A DNA stretch of 64,000 bases from NCBI GenBank assembly GCA_019633425.1, contig WSUB01000195.1, positions 1-64,000 on the forward strand, written 5' to 3'. The DNA is from Tulasnella sp. 424 (taxonomy: Eukaryota > Basidiomycota > Agaricomycetes > Cantharellales > Tulasnellaceae). A model generated the notes under the pieces. It was not told where the DNA came from, searched no databases, and saw nothing but the letters and a program-made list of their open reading frames with translations. Position 1 is the first letter of the stretch, and every line of letters begins with the position of its first letter. Shown piece after piece: positions 24,200 to 35,664 of the stretch. The position numbers and the translations under genes are program-made.

Positions 24200-27100
24200 A
24201 GTCTCTCCCTGCATCAACTCCCACAGGAGCAATCGACGTCATGGTCGTCCTACGCATCAACGAAGCTTCCGGCCAATGAGAGCTGTGTGTTCTCCGTTTC
24301 ATGTGTGAGTTGACAGACGGCAGTTCCTCCGGCCAGGCAAAAACGCCGTCAGCGTCTTCTTCAGCAGGAGACCAACCCCTTATTAGATAAAGATCATGGG
24401 CGCCGGAGAAGTCTTTTCTGTCCTGGAGACCGAGGAGAATGTTCTGGAGGAGGTCGTGACCAGGTCCGTCCGTCCGTTTTACAACTTGTCCAGGCCACGC
24501 TCATGCACTCATGACCTGGTCTCTATCCACATCTGGCGGCATTCATGACACCGTGACTGGGTCTCCTAGGTATCTAGTGGCGAAAATGAGAGCAGTGGTG
24601 ATGCTCAACGCCAGCGCGACACCGCTGGACGCTTTGGAGCCCCTGGCGCCTACTGGGAAGCCAATTCCGATGAAGACCAGAACATTAACGCTGCATCCTC
24701 ACGCTCAAAAGCTAGTGCGGAAATGTTACATGAGTATAGTCAATTTAACCGATTGCTTTTTCTCGCTCGCTCTGAAAAGGTGGTGATGAACACCCCAACG
24801 TCTCTCGACCGCAACAGCATTCTCACCACCGAATTCACACTTCCGCATCGGGGAGCACGTCACCTGCATCTCCCTCGTTGCTAAAGCTTGCCGAAGATGG
24901 CACGACTATCGCAAACTTTGATTCTCAATCTCAATCTCTTGAACCATCCGAACCGGACTATTCAACGAAACCGCGGAGGCCTCCTCTGCTCTCAGCAACG
25001 CCAGACCATTTTAACCGCCGCGCCCAAACTTGTGGAAATCATAATGACAAATTCTTCTAATACAGTGATATTCCAAGCGAAGAAAGCGAGAGACTATCTC
25101 CATAATGTGAAGGTGGGGTTCGTCACCTAGCAACATGGCGGACGAAAAGTCAAAGGATGTTGGTGGAGGCTTTGGACGAGGAGGCTGCACAGCCGCTGAA
25201 AGTTGTTTATAGGAAGCACGTTGGTTTGGATATGTCTGGGTATCATAACGCTGAGGCTAATGGGTAGAGACCGGCAAGACACCGGAGCTCGTCGGTCAGC
25301 ACGGGAATGAATGTCCATACCGCAAGCAGACCGCAAATCGTCTCTACCTTCCCATTCGTCCCTCTCACCACCGTCGACCTCCCATTTACCCCTTATTGTA
25401 GAGTAAACCCGAACTACTAGATATGCAAGTTACCGTTGCCATTGCGGAGGGATTTGTCGGCGTTGCCGCCAGACTATACGCGGGAGTGGCGAGCGTTTCT
25501 GACGAGATCGCCTGCGAGACCGACTTTCGAGCCGCTTGCGAAGGATGATGCGGTGGTAAATGTGGGGTCTAGTCACCTCGAGCAATCTCCTACAGCTGCG
25601 GAGAAGAACGTCGCCTAGGATGACGCTGCGGGGACCAAGCCTTCAACCCACGTCCGAAGACGACAAGTCATCAACATTTGGGAAGAAATTCTCCTTCCAA
25701 TGAACGTTACGTGGCAATGATAAAGGACGGAGGGGGCTCGACGATTTAGAAAGCGCGAGACGATTTGACGATGGCCGAGTGTGCGAGGTTGTTGGCTGAT
25801 CCGGATGCTGCAGAGATCAAGCGGTCGGTTCTGGAGCTGGGGGATAGGTATGTACATGGGAGGCTTCGTATTGCCTTGCGAGATCGGAGAGTGTTCATCG
25901 ATGTTCTTGTTCTGTTCATTGAACGGCAACACGAATTTCCTCTCGTGGCGGCCTTAGCCCCAGTGGAGACACAAGAATGACACCGTTGAACATCAACCGC
26001 GTCCACCATTACTTACCTTCAAGCACATCCGACCCAGAACATACCTCACTACCTACAGGTTTGAGTTTACCTCCTGCCAATGCTACGATGAGCGTGAGGG
26101 AGCGGAGGACTTCGAGAACGAGTTGGGCCTCGGTGGTGGAGTCGGAGTCGAACGGCTTGAATAACAGCACCTACGACGGCCACGGCGGCGGGGTAACGCT
26201 GAGAGTTCCGGGGGAGCTGGGAGTTGGAGGGTCTGCTTTAACGCCTACTGCGAGCGCTCCTGCGGACTTGATCAGATATCCGAGTCCATTGGTTGGGCGG
26301 CGGTGGAGGCTGACTTGGAAGACTGTCTCTCAACGCAGGATATGCTTGAAGCTCCAGAACCGACTTTTCCGCCCGTCGATTTTTCCAAAACCGCCCCAGC
26401 CTAAATCAACGAACGTTCCTTCCCCACCCTCCACCTCGCGTCCGACAGGCCTTTCGCCAACCACGCAACCAACGAGGCATAAAAACTCTGTCAAGACTCT
26501 TTAACTCTCACTTGAATCAGCTGAAGGCGCTACCTGCAGAAAGAAGCTAATACGGCCACTTTTTCTCTTTGGCTATTACAGTACTGGAGTCTTCGTTTGG
26601 GAAGAGACGGGTAGGGTCGTGGTTTAGCGATATTGATGGGACTATTCTTACAAAGTACATCCTTCCTAGGATCGGACTGCACATCTTTTTCACGCGTTGG
26701 GTCCAACCTCATCGGACGAGGCTGGACTCGATCTGGGTGTTTGCCGAACTCTACACAGACATTGCGAGAAACGGGTACAAGGTGATGTGCTTGACGTCGG
26801 GGGCGATTGGGAAAGCCCATTCGACGAGGAATTATTTGACGGGGATTAAGCGGAATAGCTATCAACTGCCTCAGGGACTGGGGGTCATGAGTCCCAATCG
26901 GCCGACGGCGAGCTTGCATCGGTGAGTCGTCTCTTGAGATACCCGAGGGCAAGTGTTACTAACAAGGACGTTGCGACGTTTCTCAGATTATCATGCGCAA
27001 GCCGGAAGCGTTCAAGCTGGCTTGTTTGAGGGATACCCAGCGTCTCTTCGGATTGAAGTGTAAAGAGTCGTTCAATACTGAATCTGGAAACCGAATTACG

Positions 27101-27640
27101 GATGCGCTTTCGTATCGGAGCGTCGATACAGCAAGCGCGAGGATTTTCACGATCGATTTCGAATGGAGAGGTCAAGGTTGAGCTTTTGGGGCGGGCTGGG
27201 TACAAATATATGTATGTACAACATTGCGGAGACGATATTAGGAGTATAAGCGAAGCTGACAGATCGGTCTTCATCCAATATTCGCTTCCAGGTACATCAT
27301 GATCCACATGACTAATCTGGTGGACCAGATGCTCCCTCCCGTACCCAAGAAATGGGCAACAGAGTTTCCCAACTTCAATTATGGGGGAGTTCCAATGCCC
27401 GACACCGACTTGCTTGATTCAAATCTTCCTTCACCGGCTCTCAGCGCTGTTCCGGACTCCTGTCACAAGTCGTCTCGTTCGGTTACGCAACTTTAGTCTC
27501 CGAGATTCAAGCTCAACTCCTAGTACGACACAGTGGAAGAAAGGAAGTCTCTCCGAGTCCCTTGGTCAGGTTGGCCGTGTCTGATGGCCGGAGTACGACG
27601 TTGGCGGATTGGCGGAGAGCGGGGAGCAGGACAATGAAAC
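24200..27640 (+). pseudogene. Lipin (phosphatidate phosphatase, Pah1-type) pseudogene, copy 1
   Basis: Fragments in several frames match lipin in the correct order. GAIDVMVV (about 24226) and GAGEVFSVLETEEN (about 24399) are from the N-lip domain. PDYTREWRAF (about 25459) is from the middle. DIDGT (26629-26643) is the catalytic DxDGT. AELYTDIARNGYKVMCLTS (about 26740) and MRKPEAFKLACLRD (26993) follow, then MTNLVDQMLPPV near 27305. Lipin converts phosphatidate to diacylglycerol at the ER and nuclear membrane. Here stops and frameshifts separate the pieces, a segment after DIDGT is scrambled, and a former intron is still visible after ASLHR (GTGAGT at about 26922). Retained introns mean a DNA copy, not a retrocopy. 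Confidence 0.8.
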
Positions 27641-27778
27641 GAGACTAGACCTCAACGTCTCTGATGATTTACATTCCTTTCCAACTCATTGCCTCGTGAG
27701 AGCTCGGTGGGAATCAGTTGTCCTCACCCAATCCAGGTTAGAATGCGTTACGCATATAGCGTGTGTACAAGGATTTCA

Positions 27779-30700
27779 TTAAAGCTGGAGCGCCTGCGAC
27801 ATATCAAATATGGAAAGCCTCCCGTCGGATACAATGACGAGGGTTCCATTAGACAGAAGTATTTTCGGAGATCTGTCGGCCCAATACTGAGAGGGAAGCC
27901 AGAAGAAACGAGAAGAAGATAATTCCAACCAATGTTCTTGAATGTTTGGAATGCGGTGTGTAGCTGTCGGGAGCTTCCGCGAATCTGAAAAGAAGAGAGT
28001 ATGAGCTATGAGAAACACTCATTAGTAACATGAGCTGTAATGATCGTACCGGAATGTAAAATGGGATCGAATGAGGGTACTCTATTGGCGCCTATCATTG
28101 CTTGGTCAAGGGTTGTCCTGGTCTGGGCATCCCACAATCGAGTCGTGCCGTTGTCGGATCTGGATGCCAAAACTGTGCCGTCGGTCGAGAACGCAATTGA
28201 GGTTACCCAGCCATTGTGGCCTGTCAGTGGCTGTCCCAAAGGCGTCCCAGTCTGAGCATCCCACAATCGGATCGTGGAGTCGGCGGATCCGGATGCCAGA
28301 ACCTTGCCGTCTGGCGAGAATGCCGCGGAGAGAACACCCACACCGTGGCCTAGCAGTGGCTGGCCCAAAGGCGTCCCGGTCTGAGCATCCCACAATCGGA
28401 TCGTACAGTCGGCCGATCCGGATGCCAGAACCATGCCATCTGGAGAGAATGCAACCGAGGTGACCCAGCCATTGTAGCCTGTCAGAGACTGACCCAAAGG
28501 CGTCTCGGTCTGAGCATCCCACAATCGAATCGTGCCGTCGGCGGATCCAGATGCCAGAACCTTGCTGTCTGGCGAGAATGCAATGGAGAGAACTTCCTCA
28601 TCGTGGCCTGTCAGTGGCTGGTCCAAAGGCGTCCCGGTCTGAGCATCCCACAATCGAATCGTGCAGTCGGTCGACCCGGATGCGAGAACCTTGCCGTCTG
28701 GCGAGAATGCAACGGAGGTGACCCAATCATTATGGCCTATCGGTGGCTGGCCCAAAGGCGTCCCAGTCCGAGAATCCCACAATCGAATCGTGCAGTCAGC
28801 GGATCCGGATGCCAAAACCTTGCTGTCTGGCGAGAATGCAACGGAGAGAACTTCTTCGTCGTGGCCCTTTAGTGGCCGGCCCAAAGGTGTCCCGGTCTGA
28901 GCATCCCACAATCGAGCGGTGCCATCGTCGGATCCGGATGCCAGAACCTTTCCATCTGGCGAGAATGCAACGGAAGTGACCCAGTCATTGTGGCCTTTCA
29001 ATGGCTGACCCAAAGACCTCCCGTTCGGAGCATCCCACAATCGAATCGTGCGGTTGGAGGATCCGGATGCCAGAACCTTGCCGTCTGGAGAGAATGCAAT
29101 TGAGGTGACCCAGCCATTGCGGCCTGTCAGTGGCTGGCCCAAAGGCGTCCCGGTCTGAGTATCCCACAATCGAATTGTGCCGTCATCGGACCCGGATGCT
29201 AGAACCTTGCCGTCTGGAGAGAATGCAACGGCGGTGGCCTGGCCATTGTGGCCTGTCAGTGGCTGGCCCAAAGGTGTCCCCGTCTGAGCATCCCACAATC
29301 GAATCGTGCCTTCCCCGGATCCAAATGCAAGGACAGCAACATCTGGTGAAAATGCAATTGTGTTCACCTCAGCACCAACGTCCCTGGTCCACAGGTTAGG
29401 TGGCCAGGTTAAAGGCTGGTCACCATGAAGACTTCGAATTCTGGCGTGCCTTCCGTAACACTCCCATAGCTGTGTCTTCTGAGGACAGTGGGCAAGCGCT
29501 GAAGCATAAACGTGGAGTGCTCCGAATGAAATTGGCTCTGAAAATGCGGCGATGAACCGCTGGGTATCGTTCCACAATGTGGTCAGCCACTTGGAATCCA
29601 AAATTGCCCCGTCATAGGATCGCTATGACCGTCGATTCAGCACACCGGTGGAATTTAAAAATAAACTCCAACAGCCAGACTCACCGACAGCCAAGAGTAC
29701 ACATGTTTTGCAATAACAATTGCCTCCGTAGTAGCTCCAATCAGGCTCATCACCTCAAGCCAATACAGGAGCTTCTCCTTGCTGAAGGTTTCGAAATCCG
29801 CTCGTTGGCTATCAGGTCCCTTTGTGACCAGCATCGACCACTCCACCCCTTCGATGAGGTGAATGGACCAAGCTCGGCTGCAATAACGAATGGCTGTGGA
29901 CACCTCATGTTCTATAACATCCTGAACCTCCGAGTTCGGCTTCGAGAGGTCCGACAAATTGCACATATTCTCTTCGAGACGTCGAACCATTATGCCAAGG
30001 CATAGGCTTGCAAGTTGTTCATGGTGATGACGTACATCGATGTGGTAGACCCGTTCCTTGCATCGTTGCTTGTTAATAAGAAGGTCACGGATGGAGGTGT
30101 GCATGAGACGCAAATATCCGGTTGGTGAAGTAGGAATGAGAAGAAGGGAGTTGAGGTCCACAAGAATGTCCTGGCGTAGATACTCGATGACACCCTCTTG
30201 ATCAACCCCTTCAAAGGTGCTGTTGTCACCGTAAAGTGCAGCGATGATGTCAAGGGAGACAGGGTACGGCGCTACCACCAGGGTCCCTAGTATAGAGCAC
30301 AGAAGCCCTTGCCTTACTGGGTCTCGCCTGACGGCATCGAACGCTTTTGAAAGGATTTGGTGGTACAAGTCGTCGAGCCCATCCCATGTCGACGGTCGCT
30401 TGAGCAAATCGCGTAGTCGATTCACAGGTGACCCGTTGCTAATGTACGTGATGACGGTTTGGGCCCATTGAAATAAGCCTTGTGACATCTCCACCAGGTT
30501 CCTTACATCGCTAGATGTAGGCCAGTCTTCTGGGAGACCATGGTCGTCCCTGATCTGCGTGCAACCTTGCTTGATGAACCGGGTAAGGTCATGGAAGACA
30601 TTGGCTGAGGAGTCCAAATCCTCTACTCGCCACTTCCTTGGCTCAAGAGCACGAAGCAGTTGGGCCTCAGGACGACATGTAAGAAGGAATTTGACGTTGA

Positions 30701-33366
30701 CGGGAAGCAATGTAGAGTGTCGATCGATGAGCTTGACGAAATCTACCGCATCTTTGGAATTTTGAGATTCGTCAAGCCCATCAACAATGAAGAGGATAGT
30801 GCGAGACTGATGTACTAGCTTTGAAAGGGGTACGACAAACAGGGTCTCGAACTGGACGTCGAGTCGTTGGTCTGCGATGTCTTCATTCTCCTGTACGCTT
30901 TCAAGAAGCGCATTCCTGACGTCCGGAATCAAGCTACTTCCAAGCTGCCTTGCCAGGGCGCAAACGAAGCGCGCGTTCAGCGTATTGTGGCCTCGACGGA
31001 AGTGAAAGATGGCGCAGGAGGCTCGGGATTGCCAATTGTGAACCACTGTGGACGCGATGGTGGATTTGCCTCGCCCAGCCATCCCGCGGATCCAGAACAC
31101 CCGGTCGGGGGTGGATTTATCCCGTATCCAATTGTCAACTCGCTCCAATATCTCCACCCTGGTTCCCGGCAAGCAAACAACATCCTCGATCGCGTTGCCA
31201 TGTGCCCCGTATTTTCCATCTCCCAGACGGTTAAGCAAGCGACGGTTTTGATCCTGAACCTCAGTGTTTTCTGGACACAGATATGCATCAGCCCACCCAA
31301 GGCTCTTGAATCCGAGGTTATATTGCCTACCGAATTCATTCAGAAGACCAGTAGTGTCCAGCGTGACCAAGAACTAATATCGCCGAGTGTCAGCCAATCT
31401 GCTTTGGGATGGATAAGTGATAGCTTGGTGATAACGGACCTGGATTTCCTCCAACACCTTCCGGATCGCTCCTAGACACCATTCTTCACGTTCATGGTTC
31501 AACGAAGAAAACTCGTTCCGGACTAGGTTGGAAGGATAGCGTTCCTTGATTTCCTCTTGTACCAAATCGAGTTCCCTGTAAAGCGCGTTAGTGTGCCGAT
31601 ATTGGTCTCTGGAGGACCAACGCCACATACTTCTGTATCTCAGTAACACGGGAACGTATATTATCGCCTCGATGCTGCCTTGACTGTTCTGCCAAATCTT
31701 GAAGAATATTGGCTAACCTCGACGGACTGAGTTCTAGGCTGTTCAACAAGTTTTCGCTTTTGTTCATCACCTAAACAGGGTATTTTAGCGACACAACGGA
31801 CAAAAGCAAAAGCATTGACTCCACCTCAGCAATCTCCAGTAGGCTTAACCCTACTTCGCAGGTGGCTCCGATATATTTCCCGAGGACTGGAATGACTTTT
31901 GAGTTCAATTGCACACCTTTCAACATCTTGCGAGTTGCGAGCAATGATTCTCTAGGTATTGAATTGCGCTCGAGCTTCGCTACGGGCATGCCTGACAGCA
32001 AATATTCCGTGGGGACAGCATTAGTGGCAAGCGAGGGTATGTTTCCTCCATGTTGCAAAGTACTTGGAATCTAGATGGCTGATGTCAGAGGAAGTCTAGA
32101 GTTGGAAGGCCAGATGAGAGATCGAGGATTACATCAAGGGCCATATCGCAGTATTCGCGAGCACCGTCACCAGTAACAGACGGAAGGTCAAGCCTTGGTC
32201 CCGAATTAGATTCTTCGTGGATAATTTGTCCCAGCTAGATAAGTCAAATACGTGTTTCAGTATCAGGATTGGAATAAATTGCCATGAGTGCTTACCTCCC
32301 GCAGAACCTCTTGCATCATCGGTCGTGCCGTGGGATCATTATTCCAGCAACGGCGCATGAGTTTCCAGAGAGGATCTTGAGCTGGCAGGTACGGGTGGTC
32401 TTTTGGAATAGGCGGTTCGTCTAGCATCACACGACGTAAAATGACTCGATGGAGAAGACCGTCAAATGGAGCCTTTCCGCTCATGACCTAGCACAACGCT
32501 TTGGCTCGGTAAGCCTCCTCTATCACTCACTTGCACATACTCACAGTTAAAATGAGACCACCGAAAGCATAAACGTCGGTTTCTGGGCTTGGTTTCTGTC
32601 CAGCGAACAGTTCACTAGCCATGTACCTCACAGTTCCTTTAACCGTTTCGCTGGTTGTGAACCCGCTCCGAGTCTCGAGATCCTGGACAACCCGACTCAG
32701 ACCGAAATCGGACAGCGCTGGACTATGCCAATCGTTAATCAGCACGTTTTCCGGTTTGATGTCGGCGTGGCAGATTGGGGGGGTTTGTGAATGGAGATGA
32801 TCGAGGCCACAAGCGGTTTGAAAGATCTGGGAGGGTATGATGAACGATGGTCGGGAGAGACTGGGCAATTTCGAGGAAACCCACCAGACGTAGCTTGTCA
32901 CATCGGGTGAGACCCGGATTCGCCTCTAAGTAATCTTTCAAGTTTCCCTTACTGCACCAAGGGCTGATGAGCCGTGGTCGGGGTCGCGAACAGTATCCAA
33001 GTAGAGGATGAAGGTTTGAGTGCGTTGTCTGGCTCCAAACAAAAGCTTCCCGTTTTAGGCGCTTTATGAAGAGAAAGTAAATATATATCACGTTAAGGAC
33101 GAACGGTTCAAACGACAGACCAGTTCTGCTTTCGATTTTAACGCTTCCCGCTCCGTTTGTCTGTCCTTCGGAATGAGAGCCCTGAGCTCCTTGATAGCTA
33201 CCTGGACTTTTTCGCCTTGAGGATTTGTCCAGATACCGCGATAGATATCCGCATAACCAGCGCTCGTTGAGGGGTGTTCAGGGACCTCAAGGGTCCCCCG
33301 GAGTTCTTCGACTATCTCAAAGAACTCTAATTGTCGACCTGGCTGAACAAGCGACGCCGTGTCCAT
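27779..33366 (-). CDS. TKL-like kinase-NACHT-WD40 fusion (NLR-like), 1,662 aa model
   Basis: Eleven exons: 33366-33121, 33061-32885, 32826-32545, 32487-32296, 32234-32133, 32070-31825, 31770-31631, 31575-31440, 31373-29685, 29622-28050, 27984-27779. All phases fit. The kinase (about 30-300) has VAIK (K59), HADIKPEN (D163), DFG (181-183), GTVRYMASEL and a CWNNDPTARP lobe end; the glycine loop is weak. A helical region (about 350-500, KVIPVLGKYIGATCEVGLSLLEIAE) resembles the four-helix N-termini of basidiomycete NLRs. NACHT has Walker A GMAGRGKST (604-612) and Walker B ILFIVDGLDE (700-709). Ten 43-residue WD40 repeats span about 1154-1584, and a conserved tail ends the protein. No in-frame ATG opens the exon at 32070 until MPVAKL, which supports fusion through the 62-nt intron 32071-32132; its donor, GTAATC, is non-consensus. 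The alternative is two genes. Confidence 0.75.
28084..29373 (-). repeat. Ten tandem 129-bp WD40-coding repeats
   Basis: Ten consecutive units of 43 codons with the core VAFSPDGKVLASGS..GTIRLWDAQTGTPLG. Most positions are constant. Changes gather just before and at the start of the first strand (HNGW, HNDW, HDEE, HGVG) and in the residues after GS (DDG, SNR, ADC, TDC, ADS). High repeat identity with a few variable sites is typical of fungal HET-D/HET-E/HNWD-type NLRs, where repeats are exchanged by recombination. The unit-2 gene has twelve. Confidence 0.9.
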
Positions 33367-33692
33367 CAAGGCGACCTTCGGATCTGAGTCGGGGTATGCT
33401 CCGGTGTTCTCGGGTGACCAGTTGCGACTGCGTATGAGGCACGACACGGGAGCAGGTCAGCAAAGCCAAACGAAACCACCGGGCGCTTGTATAGGGGATG
33501 ACGAATCCTCTATCGTTCGTACCTTTCTGAATAGAGCGAATATCTCCAGTAACAGAGGAAGACAATCGGCTGATGCGGATAAGACAGAGAGGGAGAGTCA
33601 GGTGGCGGGAGAACGGCCACTTGTTCTTGCCGGAGAAATTTACCTGTTTGTTCCGACTTACATGCCTCGCATGTTCAGCGTTTTCGGAGCTT

Positions 33693-33881
33693 CTACATGT
33701 GGGAACACAAATGCCCAGGGCGGCATTCAAATGGATTGAACTGCTTGGTGAAGACACCCTCGCTCCCGCTCTGTATCGTCGTGTCAGACTCTAGCGTGAG
33801 CTTCACTTCCTGCTGGTTGGAGATTCTGAGTACCTCACACTCCGTCTCCCTGGCTTTCTTCACCTCGACAGAAGCGTACAT
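33693..33881 (-). CDS. Short ORF upstream of the NLR gene, unknown
   Basis: A 62-codon frame starting MYASVEVKKARETE, 327 bp upstream of the modelled NLR start and on the same strand. The homologous unit-2 sequence (47490-47640) has indels that shift the frame. It is therefore either an upstream exon or leader of the NLR transcript, a small decayed gene, or chance. No domain recognised. Confidence 0.2.
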   Translation of the reverse strand: MYASVEVKKARETECEVLRISNQQEVKLTLESDTTIQSGSEGVFTKQFNPFECRPGHLCSHM

Positions 33882-34250
33882 CGACAACGTCAATTTAATC
33901 TACATGACTGTGTACGGAATCCAGGCAGCTTGCCGTCATTGCAGCGTTAGTCTCAACGTGGGGGCCGAGGGCATGTACACACAGGTGGGAAACGGACATG
34001 TTCCCCTGGAAAACATGAAGACAGCACGGAATAAACAGAAAGGCACCTGCCTAATGGGGTAAGTGACCTACCTAATGGGGCAAGCGCGTCCAAGTTCTTT
34101 GTCTGCTTTACTCATGTTTCCAACCAAACATGCTCAATTCTCCCCTGCGTGTGAGGAGTAGAGAGCGAACAAGAGAGCGGAACGTGGGAAGGTCCTCTCA
34201 AGAGCCTTGGCTGCGGGCTGTCGAGGCGAGACAAGGAGTAGTCCTCTCCA

Positions 34251-34882
34251 ACTCGCGTCGGTTAGACAGCAGGTCCCCGTGGGAATTCTGAGTTATTTCG
34301 ATCTCCGCTCTAATTGATTACAATTAGTATATTCCCCTTTGGATAATGTGCTCTGACGCATTATTTCACCTCTGATGACCTCTGAGGCACCTCAGCGTGC
34401 TGTCGGAACACCGTCGATACCAGCTCCTCTTGCTCAGTTGCAAATGGCGATTCCTACGGCCCTCCCCGCATCCGTCAAGCGAAAGGGCTCCTCGCCAATG
34501 CCCACTCTCATCTTATGAAGGGCTAGAGCAAGTCCTTGACCTCTTAGACCCTCTTTCATTTACCATTGGCGATCTCCTGTAACTTGTCCGCTCCCAAATC
34601 TGCAACAAAAGGGAGATACTCGCTGACAAAATTGGTAAGCGGTCTTTACTACAATCCCGCTAACTACACTTCTGATGCCCACTTCTCAGACTGCCATTGA
34701 ACTATTTGTGCTATTTCATTCGGTAGGAATTGACGCCTATTGCTTATGACGGGGATTTTGTATATAAAAAAGGCTAAAACGGATGGGAGGGGTTGGACGC
34801 GACGCGTTTGTTTACTGTTCGGAGGAATCTCGGCAATGAATATCTATTTCCCACGGGGACCTACTGTCTAACCGACGCGAGT
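34251..34882. mobile_element. 632-bp element with 35-bp terminal inverted repeats
   Basis: Positions 34251-34285 (ACTCGCGTCGGTTAGACAG, then AGGTCCCCGTGGGAA) match the reverse complement of 34848-34882 at 34 of 35 positions. The interior has only a 61-codon frame (34397-34582, ending LLDPLSFTIGDLL), too short for a transposase. The layout is that of a non-autonomous DNA transposon (MITE-like). I see no clear target-site duplication at the ends. The element is absent from the equivalent place in unit 2, which suggests insertion after the duplication or loss there. Confidence 0.6.
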
Positions 34883-34883
34883 A

Positions 34884-34934
34884 GCAGACTAAAGACAACA
34901 AACCTCCACCCCCCTCAAGTTGTCTTTAGTCTGC
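34884..34934. repeat. Perfect 16-bp inverted repeat with 19-nt loop
   Basis: GCAGACTAAAGACAAC at 34884-34899 is the exact reverse complement of 34919-34934. The loop is pyrimidine rich. It starts one base beyond the right end of the inverted-repeat element, so it may be part of a second, nested insertion or a transcript terminator-like hairpin. Function unknown. Confidence 0.55.
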
Positions 34935-35329
34935 CCACGGGAGACTAACAAGGAGCGGTAGGCCCCAAAACGCGCAGAATCGGAGGGGAATATGAGATTC
35001 GTAAAGAATCAGGGGAGGAAATATAACACGAAACGGAACAAAGGGGAAAGTTAGAGGCACGTTAGCCATGGGCACTTAACTGCATAGACAGAGAACTTTG
35101 GGATGGAAATAGCCGTCACGGTCACGTGCAAACGTATCCCAGTTCCCAAGCTCGCCAATCGAACCTTGCTCTCCGAGTCCGAAAATCGATCTAGTGCTCA
35201 ATTTGCCATGAAGTCTGAATTCTTATGTTCTTTCCAAAATCTCAAACACTCGAAACACCACGCTTTTTTTTTGACACTTTTTTGGGTGTATTTCGCTTCA
35301 AACACTACAAAGAGGCCGCTATATAACGA

Positions 35330-35640
35330 AGAATAGACAAGATAGAGAGAGAAAGAGAGAGCAAAAATAGAAGGAGAGAAACGAAGACGATGGTGGTACA
35401 CGAGAGCACAGAGAGAGATAGAGAGAGACCAGTCCAGAGAGAGTGGGGAGGCTGACGACCCAAAGAGATGGGCGCAGAACATCGAGGAAGCTGAGAGACG
35501 ACAAGGGAGTGTCACGATAGTAAGTCGAAGAGAGATAAGAGATGAGAACGAAGAGGGGGAGAAAAAACAAATAAGCATAGATAGAGACCAAGAGGATGAG
35601 AAGAAGAACGAATAAGAAGCTCAAGTGAAGAGAAGAAAAA
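35330..35640. repeat. Purine-rich (GA) tract downstream of terpene synthase 1
   Basis: On the plus strand this is rich in AGAGAGA runs, so on the coding strand it is a pyrimidine-rich region just past the stop codon. The matching region in unit 2 is 48725-49050. It keeps long antisense or shifted frames open by composition alone, which explains the spurious ORFs here. Confidence 0.7.
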
Positions 35641-35664
35641 GCAGAGTGACGAGTGTTGGTGAAA

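Larger units (their letters stand above)
34063..35100. other. Spacer between NLR and terpene synthase, unit 1
   Basis: About 1.0 kb with no supported gene. It contains an inverted-repeat element (34251-34882) and a strong hairpin (34884-34934). Unit 2 has unrelated sequence in the equivalent place (about 47740-48500), so both spacers were remodelled after the duplication. Confidence 0.5.

Noticed and set aside
33317..33757. 146-codon minus-strand frame upstream of the kinase
   Set aside because: It overlaps the first kinase exon in another frame and lacks conservation in unit 2.
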